Below, piece by piece: positions 1 through 5,599 of a stretch of DNA of 5,599 bases. Each line of letters opens with the position of its first letter. Within the stretch, counting starts at the first letter, position 1. The position numbers and the translations under genes are program-made. Source of the stretch: an uncultured Porphyromonadaceae bacterium (GTDB lineage Bacteria; Bacteroidota; Bacteroidia; Bacteroidales; Muribaculaceae); the NCBI GenBank assembly GCA_947177595.1, contig CAMWUZ010000124.1:1-5599 (forward strand), read 5' to 3'. The notes under the pieces are model-generated. The model ran no database searches, was not told where the DNA came from, and worked only from the letters and a program-made list of their open reading frames with translations.

Positions 1-1790
1 ATACACAGGGTGGTAACTATGTGTCCATGAACATGAAGCCCGAAGCTGCAAAGCAGTGGGCGCGCGTCACCGCCGCAAATATTGAAAAGCAGGTTGCTAT
101 CGTGCTTGACGGACAGGTTTATTCAGCTCCACGCGTTAATAGTGTCATTGAAGGCGGACGCTCTTCTATTACAGGAAACTTCACCACTGAAGAGGCGCAG
201 GACCTTGCAAACGTGCTCAAGAGCGGTAAGATGGCGGCTAAGGTTGACATCATCAGCGACACCGTTATCGGTCCGTCTCTCGGTCAGAAAGCTATTGAGG
301 ACGGTTTCATGTCGTTTATCGTTGCTCTCATCCTTCTGATGATTTTCATGATGGCGTTCTACGGAGTTATCCCCGGACTCATCGCTAACCTCGGTCTCGT
401 ATTCAACCTGTTCTTCACATTCGGTATCCTCGCATCGTTCCAGGCAGTGCTTACACTCAGTGGTATCGCGGGTATCGTGCTTGCGCTCGGTATGGCTGTG
501 GATGCTAACGTGCTTATCTTCGAGCGTACCAAAGAAGAGCTCAGAGCCGGCAAGAATGTGCGTATGGCTATCGCCGACGGTTATTCAAATGCGTTTTCTG
601 CGATTTTTGACTCTAACCTCACATCTATCATCACCGGCGTCATCCTCCTCATCTACGGTACCGGTCCTATCAAAGGCTTCGCTACTACTCTTATCATAGG
701 TATTATCTGCTCATTCTTCACCGCGGTTTACCTCACCCGCCTTGTGTTTATCATCGGCGAAAAGAGCAAAGCGTTCAAAAACCTCACTTTCACCACACCT
801 ATCAGCCGCAAGATGTTCACAAACGCTCATGTGGACTTCCTTTCAAAGCGCAAGAGCAGCTTCATTGTCTGTGCGGTATTTATTGTGGTGATTCTGATTT
901 CGTTCTTTACCCGCGGTCTTAATCAGGGTATCGACTTCTCGGGCGGTCGCAACTATGTTGTTCAGTTTGACCATCCCGTCAAGACTCATGAGCTTCAGGA
1001 AAAACTCGCGCCCCTCTTCGACGGTGCTCAGGTTAGTGTCATCACTATCGACGACAACACCAAGGTACGTATCTCTACAAACTACAAGATTACCTCTGCC
1101 GACGAGAATATCGATAATGAAATCACCGAGATTCTCTACAACGGACTTCAGGACGAACTCAACGGCATGAGCATTGAGGACTTCTCTACCACAAACGAGA
1201 ATGTCGGCATCATGAGTTCGCAGAAAGTTGGTCCTACCGTGGCTAACGATATGCGCACCGATGCATATATAGCAGTGCTCCTTTCTCTGCTCGCTATGTT
1301 CCTGTACATTCTCATCCGTTTCCGCAACATCGCCTTCTCATTCGGCGCGCTTGCTGCGGTTGCGTTCACTGCATTCACTATCATTGGTTTCTATTCTATC
1401 TTCTGGGGTGTGTTCCCCTTCGCTATGGAGGTTGACCAGTCGTTTATAGCCGCAATCCTCACCGTTATCGGTTATCAGATCAACGACACCGTGGTTGTGT
1501 TTGACCGTGTGCGCGAGAATGTTCAGCTCTATCCCAAGCAGAATTTCTATAACACGATTAATTCGTCCATCAACTCTACTCTTGGCCGAACCATCATGAC
1601 CTCTGCATCTACTCTGCTTGTGCTTCTCTGCATCTTCATTCTCGGTGGCGACGCTATCCGCTCGTTCACATTTGCAATGATTTTCGGTGTGATTATCGGT
1701 ACACTCGCTACTATCTTTGTAGCGGCTCCGGTTGCTTATCTCATCGATGCCCGCAAGAATGCAAAAGCAGACAAGGCGGTGAAAGCATAA
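1..1790 (+). CDS. secDF: Protein translocase subunit SecDF (fused SecD-SecF), 5' truncated
   Basis: This is the C-terminal ~595 codons of a fused SecD-SecF inner-membrane protein, which uses the proton gradient to help SecYEG/SecA release exported proteins into the periplasm. The frame is open from base 3; in-frame GTG and ATG codons near base 21 are internal. Visible in order: the end of the SecD periplasmic P1 domain (SAPxVN, GGRSSITGNF, to about 300); the SecD membrane bundle (about 306-770) with the VDANVLIFER motif, whose Asp codon is at 501-503; the SecF first membrane segment (about 858-910) with GIDFSGG (Asp codon 933-935); a SecF periplasmic domain to about 1200; and the last membrane bundle with INDTVVVFDR (Asp codon 1485-1487). 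The two membrane Asp residues match the conserved proton-path positions of SecDF. Bacteroidetes SecDF is usually near 1000 residues, so about 400 are missing upstream. The join between SecD and SecF is continuous, so the fusion is real. TAA stop at 1788-1790. Confidence 0.97.
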   Translation, partial: TQGGNYVSMNMKPEAAKQWARVTAANIEKQVAIVLDGQVYSAPRVNSVIEGGRSSITGNFTTEEAQDLANVLKSGKMAAKVDIISDTVIGPSLGQKAIEDGFMSFIVALILLMIFMMAFYGVIPGLIANLGLVFNLFFTFGILASFQAVLTLSGIAGIVLALGMAVDANVLIFERTKEELRAGKNVRMAIADGYSNAFSAIFDSNLTSIITGVILLIYGTGPIKGFATTLIIGIICSFFTAVYLTRLVFIIGEKSKAFKNLTFTTPISRKMFTNAHVDFLSKRKSSFIVCAVFIVVILISFFTRGLNQGIDFSGGRNYVVQFDHPVKTHELQEKLAPLFDGAQVSVITIDDNTKVRISTNYKITSADENIDNEITEILYNGLQDELNGMSIEDFSTTNENVGIMSSQKVGPTVANDMRTDAYIAVLLSLLAMFLYILIRFRNIAFSFGALAAVAFTAFTIIGFYSIFWGVFPFAMEVDQSFIAAILTVIGYQINDTVVVFDRVRENVQLYPKQNFYNTINSSINSTLGRTIMTSASTLLVLLCIFILGGDAIRSFTFAMIFGVIIGTLATIFVAAPVAYLIDARKNAKADKAVKA

Positions 1791-1814
1791 GAGGATTCTT
1801 ATAATTTGAATATG

Positions 1815-1849
1815 ATGAGGGCGCGTCAGTTATTCTGACACGCCCTCAT
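1815..1849 (+). terminator. Hairpin after secDF, likely intrinsic terminator
   Basis: A 15-position stem (1815-1829 with 1835-1849) encloses a TTATT loop and starts 24 bases after the secDF stop. The only flaw is C1824 opposite A1840. In a minus-strand transcript that position becomes a G-U wobble, so the stem is continuous in that direction. The bases after the stem on the plus strand are only moderately T-rich (TTGCATTCCTTATT), so termination efficiency is uncertain, but position and GC content fit the end of the secDF transcript. Confidence 0.7.
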
Positions 1850-1900
1850 TGCATTCCTTATTCTGAATTTCTCAAACGTTACGTGGGTAATTAATGTAAA

Positions 1901-1925
1901 CAGAGCCCCCTTTTGGGAGGCTCTG
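1901..1925. terminator. Hairpin between convergent genes, likely bidirectional terminator
   Basis: CAGAGCC (1901-1907) pairs with GGCTCTG (1919-1925). CCC (1908-1910) then pairs with GGG (1915-1917) across a bulged A1918, closing a TTTT loop. The plus-strand flank CTATTTATTTT is T-rich. The minus-strand flank reads TTTACATTAATTA, also T-rich. It lies between the converging secDF and rubrerythrin genes and could stop transcripts from either side. Confidence 0.65.
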
Positions 1926-1940
1926 CTATTTATTTTGGTT

Positions 1941-1968
1941 GGGATTAAACCTGTGACTTTATAATCCC
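1941..1968 (-). other. Hairpin just past the rubrerythrin stop codon
   Basis: GGGATTA (1941-1947) is a perfect inverted repeat of TAATCCC (1962-1968) with a 14-base loop. It begins 13 bases beyond the rubrerythrin stop on the minus strand. No T-tract follows it in that direction (AACCAAAATA), so alone it is a poor intrinsic terminator. It may be a 3' stabilising stem acting together with the hairpin at 1901-1925. Confidence 0.4.
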
Positions 1969-1981
1969 GGTACCTGATTGA

Positions 1982-2524
1982 TTAATAATTCTCCGGACGA
2001 AGTTCGAAGTATGCTTGGGGGTGGGAGCAAACTGGACAAACGGAAGGAGCGCTCTTGCCGAAATGGATATGTCCGCATTCACGGCACATCCACATACGGT
2101 CGCCGTCGCGTGAGAACACTAAGCCGTCCTCGATATTTTTAAGAAGAGTGCGGTAGCGCTCCATATGGGTACGCTCGATTTCACCTACTTTCTCAAATTT
2201 GCGGGCGATTTCTTCAAAACCTTCCTCACGTGCAACTTTTGCGAAATCCTTGTACATATCCTCGTACTCATATTCCTCACCGGCGGCTGCATCTACAAGG
2301 TTTACGGTTGTGGTGGGCACATCTCCGCCATGAAGAAGTTTAAACCAGATTTTGGCATGGGTACGTTCATTTTGGGCTGTCTCCTCGAAGATGGCGCCAA
2401 TCTGCTGATAGCCGTCATTTTTAGCCTGCTTGGCGTAGAAAGAGTATTTTACACAAGCCTGTGATTCACCGGCAAAAGCTACTTTAAGACATTCCTCTGT
2501 CTTGGTTCCTTTAAGTTCTTTCAT
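1982..2524 (-). CDS. rbr: Rubrerythrin (diiron peroxidase with C-terminal rubredoxin domain)
   Basis: This complete 180-residue cytoplasmic rubrerythrin belongs to a family that, in anaerobes, reduces hydrogen peroxide to water with electrons passed through the rubredoxin iron, and so protects from oxidative stress. Residues 1-135 form the four-helix ferritin-like domain, with expected diiron ligands E20 (GESQA), E53 and H56 (NERTH), E86 and D89 (EYEDMY), and E117 and H120 (EIERTH). D89 is an Asp where many homologues have Glu; this conservative change should still bind iron. Residues 144-180 form the rubredoxin domain, with C147xxC150 and C163xxC166 as the four iron ligands. Length is near the family's usual ~190 residues and both domains are intact. 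The ATG at 2524 starts directly at the conserved N-terminus. No Shine-Dalgarno is visible, which is normal for this phylum. The gene is monocistronic: convergent with secDF and divergent from the sigma-54 activator. A PerR-box-like palindrome lies 9 bases upstream of the start. I could not find a clear TAnnTTTG promoter for it. Confidence 0.97.
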   Translation of the reverse strand: MKELKGTKTEECLKVAFAGESQACVKYSFYAKQAKNDGYQQIGAIFEETAQNERTHAKIWFKLLHGGDVPTTTVNLVDAAAGEEYEYEDMYKDFAKVAREEGFEEIARKFEKVGEIERTHMERYRTLLKNIEDGLVFSRDGDRMWMCRECGHIHFGKSAPSVCPVCSHPQAYFELRPENY

Positions 2525-2533
2525 ATGCGATGT

Positions 2534-2548
2534 TTATAATTAAAATAA
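2534..2548. promoter_or_regulatory. PerR-box-like palindrome upstream of rubrerythrin (candidate)
   Basis: The 15 bases TTATAATTAAAATAA match the Bacillus-type PerR box (TTATAATnATTATAA) at 12 of 14 defined positions, with mismatches at 2543 and 2544. The site sits 9 bases upstream of the rubrerythrin start codon, where a bound repressor could block initiation. Rubrerythrin genes are known PerR targets in anaerobes such as clostridia. The surrounding DNA is very A/T-rich, so a chance match is quite possible, and no perR/fur gene is in this window. Confidence 0.25.
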
Positions 2549-2564
2549 ATAAGTGAAAAGTTTA

Positions 2565-2577
2565 CGTTACTATAACG
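2565..2577. repeat. Short inverted repeat CGTTA-CTA-TAACG in divergent intergenic region
   Basis: CGTTA (2565-2569) and TAACG (2573-2577) are perfect inverted arms around a 3-base centre, about 40 bases upstream of the rubrerythrin start. The spacing suits a small dimeric regulator, and the place is near where a rubrerythrin promoter would lie. The arms are only 5 bp, so significance is uncertain. Confidence 0.25.
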
Positions 2578-2590
2578 CCTCGTAGTCTTA

Positions 2591-2610
2591 GATTGTTCAT
2601 CGATTGTCAT
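2591..2610 (+). repeat. Tandem direct repeat GATTGT(T)CAT overlapping the -33 element
   Basis: GATTGTTCAT (2591-2600) is repeated as GATTGTCAT (2602-2610), one base shorter, with starts 11 bases apart, about one helical turn. The second copy contains the ATTG proposed as the -33 element of the sigma-54 activator promoter. Such an arrangement could place two regulator subunits on the same DNA face; the function is inferred. Confidence 0.35.
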
Positions 2611-2634
2611 TTTAGCGCATTTTTTTTAATTTTG
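2603..2634 (+). promoter_or_regulatory. Bacteroidales-type promoter for the sigma-54 activator gene
   Basis: TAATTTTG (2627-2634) is an exact match to the Bacteroidetes -7 consensus TAnnTTTG. It is preceded, after a 20-base spacer, by ATTG (2603-2606), matching the -33 TTG core. The spacer includes eight consecutive T (2620-2627). Transcription should start near 2640, leaving a 5' leader of only about 15-20 bases before the ATG at 2657. This is a housekeeping-type promoter, not a -24/-12 sigma-54 promoter, so the activator does not obviously control itself. Confidence 0.55.
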
Positions 2635-2656
2635 TACTCAGTGAAATTTTTTGATA

Positions 2657-3841
2657 ATGGAAATCAGACTGTCAGATATTCCTGAAGAGGTTCAGCAGGC
2701 TAAACTCAGATTCGGTATAGTCGGCAATTCACCGGCTCTGATTGCGGCTGTTAGTCGGGCAATACGTGTCGCACCGATTGACCTGTCAGTGCTTATTACC
2801 GGTGAGAGCGGTACCGGAAAGGAATTTTTTCCTAAAATAATTCATGCTTACGGAGCGCGTAAGCACAATAAATATATTGCGGTTAACTGTGGAGCCATAC
2901 CCGAAGGTACTATTGATTCAGAGCTTTTCGGTCATGAGAAAGGCGCGTTCACCGGTGCCGTGGCTACCCGGAAGGGATATTTTGAGGAAGCGGACGGCGG
3001 TACCATCTTTCTTGATGAAGTTGCGGAGCTCCCGCTGACCCCTCAGGCTCGACTGCTGCGTGTGCTCGAAACCGGCGAATTTATTAAGGTCGGTTCATCC
3101 ACTGTTCAGAAAACCAATATCAGAGTTGTAGCCGCAACAAATGTGGATTTGCTCAAAGCGGTGGAGCAGGGGCGTTTCCGTGAGGATCTGTACTACCGTC
3201 TGTCAACAGTTCATATTTTGATTCCACCTTTGCGTGACCGGGGTAATGATATTACTCTTCTCGCCCGTAAGTTTGCCGCTGATTTTTCTGAGCGCTACCG
3301 CACTCCTCAGATTAATTTTGATGAGGATGCACGTCAGCTTTTACTCCGTTACCGCTGGCCCGGAAATGTGCGTCAGCTCAAGAATGTGACCGAGCAGATA
3401 GCTCTTTTTAATGCCGGACAAACCATCGGAGCATCGGAAATCACACAGTATTTGCCGCCGAGCAGTGGAGTTTACACACCCACTGTGGCATCCGCTTCGT
3501 CCCGCCATGATTATGAGAGAGAGCGTGAACCCCTTTTCAATATGCTTTTCCGTCTGCAAAATGAGATTGATGCGCTCAGAAAAGAGGTGAAAGGTGAAGT
3601 ACGTGAGCCGGAGCCTATGCCAAAGAGCCTCGTTAAATATTCTCCCGCGGTCGAGCCTATTATCCTGCATCCGGAGCACCATGAGGGTGAGACTATGCCC
3701 ACCACTCTTGAAGAGACAGAGAAAGAAACAATACGGCGCTCGCTTGAAAATAACGGTGGCAGACGAAAGGCTACAGCAAAAGAACTTAATATTTCTGAGA
3801 GGACTCTTTACCGTAAAATTAAGGAGTACGGACTCGAATAA
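2657..3841 (+). CDS. Sigma-54-dependent enhancer-binding regulator (AAA+ and Fis-type HTH, no receiver domain)
   Basis: This complete 394-residue bacterial enhancer-binding protein would use ATP hydrolysis to open promoters held by RNA polymerase with sigma-54 (RpoN). The AAA+ domain spans about 20-267: Walker A GESGTGKE (49-56), the sigma-54-contacting GAFTGA loop intact at 96-101, Walker B GGTIFLDE (114-121), sensor I AATN (159-162), Arg residues in FREDLYYRL (174-182), and sensor II around WPGNVRQLKN (234-243). Residues 271-345 form a variable linker with a charged, possibly coiled-coil stretch (about 287-317). Residues 350-394 are a Fis-type helix-turn-helix (ATAKELNISERTLYRKIKEY). Only about 20 residues precede the AAA+ domain, so no receiver, GAF or PAS input domain is present, as in PspF. 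ATG 2657 is preferred to the in-frame TTG two codons earlier because it is a standard start and no Shine-Dalgarno favours either. The lipoprotein gene follows after 36 bases. Target genes and trigger are unknown. Confidence 0.95.
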   Translation: MEIRLSDIPEEVQQAKLRFGIVGNSPALIAAVSRAIRVAPIDLSVLITGESGTGKEFFPKIIHAYGARKHNKYIAVNCGAIPEGTIDSELFGHEKGAFTGAVATRKGYFEEADGGTIFLDEVAELPLTPQARLLRVLETGEFIKVGSSTVQKTNIRVVAATNVDLLKAVEQGRFREDLYYRLSTVHILIPPLRDRGNDITLLARKFAADFSERYRTPQINFDEDARQLLLRYRWPGNVRQLKNVTEQIALFNAGQTIGASEITQYLPPSSGVYTPTVASASSRHDYEREREPLFNMLFRLQNEIDALRKEVKGEVREPEPMPKSLVKYSPAVEPIILHPEHHEGETMPTTLEETEKETIRRSLENNGGRRKATAKELNISERTLYRKIKEYGLE

Positions 3842-3853
3842 CGCCGAATTTTG

Positions 3854-3861
3854 TAACTTTG
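3854..3861 (+). promoter_or_regulatory. Possible -7 promoter element before the lipoprotein gene
   Basis: TAACTTTG matches the Bacteroidetes -7 consensus TAnnTTTG exactly and lies in the 36-base gap between the sigma-54 activator and the lipoprotein. No TTG-like -33 element is found about 20 bases upstream (GACT at 3831-3834). The leader to the ATG at 3878 would be only about 10 bases. It may be a weak internal promoter, or the gene may depend on read-through from the activator. Confidence 0.35.
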
Positions 3862-3877
3862 TGAAGTAATTGACGTT

Positions 3878-5599
3878 ATGAATCCCAAGCATTTAGATCT
3901 CAGGCTTCTCATTGTTGTTGCGGCGGCTCTGTTTATGGCTGCTTGTGCAAGCATGGGGCGACCCGAAGGAGGTCCCAGAGATGAGGAGCCGCCGATTTTT
4001 CTGGGTAGTACGCCCGCACCCGGAGCGCTGAATGTGGATAAAAATAAAATTACTCTCCGTTTTAATGAGAATGTGCAGGTGAATGATGCACTTACTAAAA
4101 TAGTGATTTCACCCGCGCAGGTTACTTCTCCGCTTATCACCGCGGCAGGAAAAAATATTATTGTGGAGCTCCGCGATACCCTCATTCCGGATGTCACATA
4201 CACTATCGACTGCACAGATGCTATTCGCGACCTTAACGAAGGAAATATTATTGACGGTTTCTCATTTGCTTTTTCAACAGGTCCGGTTATAGATACTCTC
4301 CAGATTAGCGGAATGGTGCTTCAGGCAAGTAATCTGGAACCGGCTCAGGGTATGCTCGTGGGAGTGTACTCGAATCTTGAAGATTCTGCGGTCAGAACTC
4401 TCCCGTTTGAAAGAATTACCAAAACCAATCAGCTCGGGCAGTTCACTATCAGGAATCTCAAGGAGGGAACATATCGTATTTTTGCTTTGGAGGATAAAAA
4501 TCGCGACTGGCACTGGGACAGGAGCGAGAATATTGCATTTCTGGATGTCACTGTCACACCAACAGCCTCTGATGAGATGGTTCAGGATACTCTGAAAGCC
4601 GCTGACGGTTCCGATTCCATTATCTCACGTCTCACCACCCTCTATGCGCCAAACGATGTGCTGCTCACATGGTTTAATGAAGATTACAAAGCCCAGTATC
4701 TGCTGAGAAATGACCGCGTGGACAGAAACCGTCTGTCATTCCTCTTCAACGCGCCTTCAGACACTTTTCCTGAGATTACGATAGCCAACGGTGAATATGA
4801 GGGTCGTAGTCTTATGGATTTTGCAATCCTAAACTCATCGGCAACAAGAGACACTCTGGAATATTGGTTTACAGATTCCGTTCTAATAAAGCAGGATTCA
4901 CTGCTTGTGAGTGCGAAATATCTGCGCACTGATTCTACCGACAATCTCAGTTGGACAACCGATACTCTCAAAATGTTTGTGCGCTCGTCGGCTAAGAAAC
5001 CCAAAGCAACTAAGAAGAAGAAAGATGATGAGCCGGATGAGCCTGAGACCGTGTTTATGAATTTCAGGAGTAAGTCTAACAGTCTCGAAGTGTATCAGGA
5101 GCTGCAGTTCACTGCTTCCCAGCCTGTTGCGTCTATAGATTACAATAAGATAAAACTTGAGGAAAAAGTCGATACGGTTTGGGTTGAACTTGAAACACCG
5201 GTGTTTGTAAACCGTGATTCTCTTAAGCCCCTCCAGTATGTGGCTGAATATGAATGGTTCCCCGGATCCAGATACCGCCTCACGGTTGACTCGACGGCAG
5301 TGACGGGCATATATGGAGAGTGGAACAATACCGCCAAGACGGAATTTACTGTCCGCGCCGAAGAGGAGTATTCAGTTCTTGATTTCACTGTTTCGGGTGT
5401 GAATGGTCCAGCGTTTGTGGAGCTTCTCGGGCAGAACGATGAGCCTATGTTTATTGAACCGGTGGTTGACGGACACGCGATTTTCAAATATCTTCTGCCG
5501 AAAACCTATTATGCGCGGTTGATTCTTGACACGGATTCCAATGGCGTTTATACGGAGGGTAGCCTTACTCTCAACCGTCAGCCGGAAGAGGTATATTAT
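3878..5599 (+). CDS. Cell-envelope lipoprotein with Ig-like (Big_5-type) domain, 3' truncated
   Basis: The reading frame is open from ATG 3878 to the window edge (574 codons, no stop). A lipoprotein signal peptide is visible: basic residues K4 and R9, hydrophobic 10-22, then MAAC with C23 as the lipidated cysteine. RPEGGPRDEEPP follows (28-39), a signature of a widespread Bacteroidetes lipoprotein family. Residues about 38-135 form an Ig-like domain (STPAPGALNV, ITLRFNENV, FSFAFSTG). Residues about 143-225 resemble a carboxypeptidase-regulatory-like fold (ISGMV, GQFTIRNLKEGTYRIFALED) ending in an acidic DKNRDWHWD loop (206-214). Next come beta-rich repeats with many D-T/S-L turns, a Lys-then-acidic linker (372-390), and another beta domain. 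The last visible residues (LILDTDSNGVYTEG, QPEEVYY) resemble the family's usual C-terminus, so few residues are probably missing. No acidic export signal follows C23, so a periplasm-facing location is more likely than surface display. The molecular function is unknown. Envelope assembly or sugar or calcium binding are only possibilities. It probably shares a transcript with the activator. Confidence 0.85.
   Translation, partial: MNPKHLDLRLLIVVAAALFMAACASMGRPEGGPRDEEPPIFLGSTPAPGALNVDKNKITLRFNENVQVNDALTKIVISPAQVTSPLITAAGKNIIVELRDTLIPDVTYTIDCTDAIRDLNEGNIIDGFSFAFSTGPVIDTLQISGMVLQASNLEPAQGMLVGVYSNLEDSAVRTLPFERITKTNQLGQFTIRNLKEGTYRIFALEDKNRDWHWDRSENIAFLDVTVTPTASDEMVQDTLKAADGSDSIISRLTTLYAPNDVLLTWFNEDYKAQYLLRNDRVDRNRLSFLFNAPSDTFPEITIANGEYEGRSLMDFAILNSSATRDTLEYWFTDSVLIKQDSLLVSAKYLRTDSTDNLSWTTDTLKMFVRSSAKKPKATKKKKDDEPDEPETVFMNFRSKSNSLEVYQELQFTASQPVASIDYNKIKLEEKVDTVWVELETPVFVNRDSLKPLQYVAEYEWFPGSRYRLTVDSTAVTGIYGEWNNTAKTEFTVRAEEEYSVLDFTVSGVNGPAFVELLGQNDEPMFIEPVVDGHAIFKYLLPKTYYARLILDTDSNGVYTEGSLTLNRQPEEVYY

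Noticed and set aside
21..1790. The GTG at 21 as the true start of a shorter SecD/F-type protein
   Set aside because: The frame is open upstream and the bases before 21 continue the conserved P1-domain sequence (QGGNYVSMN), so this is an internal codon of a gene cut by the window edge.
1937..1980. A tRNA-like stretch: the minus strand reads GTCACAGGTTTAATCCC, resembling a tRNA T-arm near a 3' end
   Set aside because: The would-be T-stem CACAG has no matching CTGTG, the loop lacks the TTCGA core, and no D-arm, anticodon arm or acceptor stem can be built around it. The pairing seen is simply the GGGATTA/TAATCCC hairpin.
2165..2464. A 99-codon plus-strand open frame inside the rubrerythrin gene
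   Set aside because: It lies wholly antisense to a well-conserved gene, shows no recognisable motif and has no promoter. Its open frame follows from the codon use of rubrerythrin.
2561..2580. A TAnnTTTG promoter for rubrerythrin on the minus strand (TAAACTTTTC)
   Set aside because: The spacing between TA and the T-run is off by one, the final G is missing, and no -33 TTG lies at the right distance, so I did not annotate it.
3341..4215. Long minus-strand open frames over the end of the activator and the start of the lipoprotein
   Set aside because: They are Ser/Arg/Leu-rich shadow translations antisense to two genes with clear domain evidence.
4507..4536. TGGCAC at 4509 followed by TTGCAT, suggesting a sigma-54 -24/-12 promoter
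   Set aside because: The two parts are far wider apart than the required GG-N10-GC spacing, and they lie inside the lipoprotein coding region. No properly spaced site was found in either spacer (1791-1981, 2525-2656).

Overview
The window looks like ordinary core chromosome of a Bacteroidales bacterium. The evidence for this is the fused SecDF polypeptide, TAnnTTTG-type -7 promoter motifs in place of a -10 TATAAT, the lack of clear Shine-Dalgarno sequences, the two-domain rubrerythrin of an anaerobe, and a lipoprotein whose N-terminus (Cys, then a PEGGP-type motif, an acidic stretch and PP) is typical of Bacteroidetes. Muribaculaceae or a relative is a guess from general similarity and cannot be settled here.

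Layout: (1) positions 1-1790, plus strand, hold the C-terminal ~595 codons of secDF, cut by the left edge. (2) 1791-1981 is a convergent intergenic spacer with three hairpins that probably end secDF and the gene facing it. (3) 1982-2524, minus strand, is a complete rubrerythrin gene. (4) 2525-2656 is a divergent intergenic region with a good Bacteroidales-type promoter facing right, a GATTGT(T)CAT direct repeat over its -33 element, a small CGTTA/TAACG dyad, and a PerR-box-like palindrome next to the rubrerythrin start. (5) 2657-3841, plus strand, is a complete sigma-54 activator with an AAA+ domain and a Fis-type HTH but no receiver or sensor domain. (6) 3878-5599, plus strand, is a lipoprotein with an Ig-like (Big_5-type) domain. 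It stays open to the right edge and is probably only a few tens of residues short of complete.

Functionally these are separate housekeeping and stress modules: protein export driven by the proton gradient (SecDF), peroxide detoxification (rubrerythrin), an orphan sigma-54 enhancer-binding protein, and a cell-envelope lipoprotein of unknown role that follows it by 36 bases and may share its transcript. There is no mobile element, CRISPR array, rRNA or convincing tRNA. I do not see a clearly new multi-gene system. The points most worth a second look are the regulatory architecture of 2525-2656, the sensorless sigma-54 activator with its long coiled-coil-like linker, and the uncharacterised lipoprotein.
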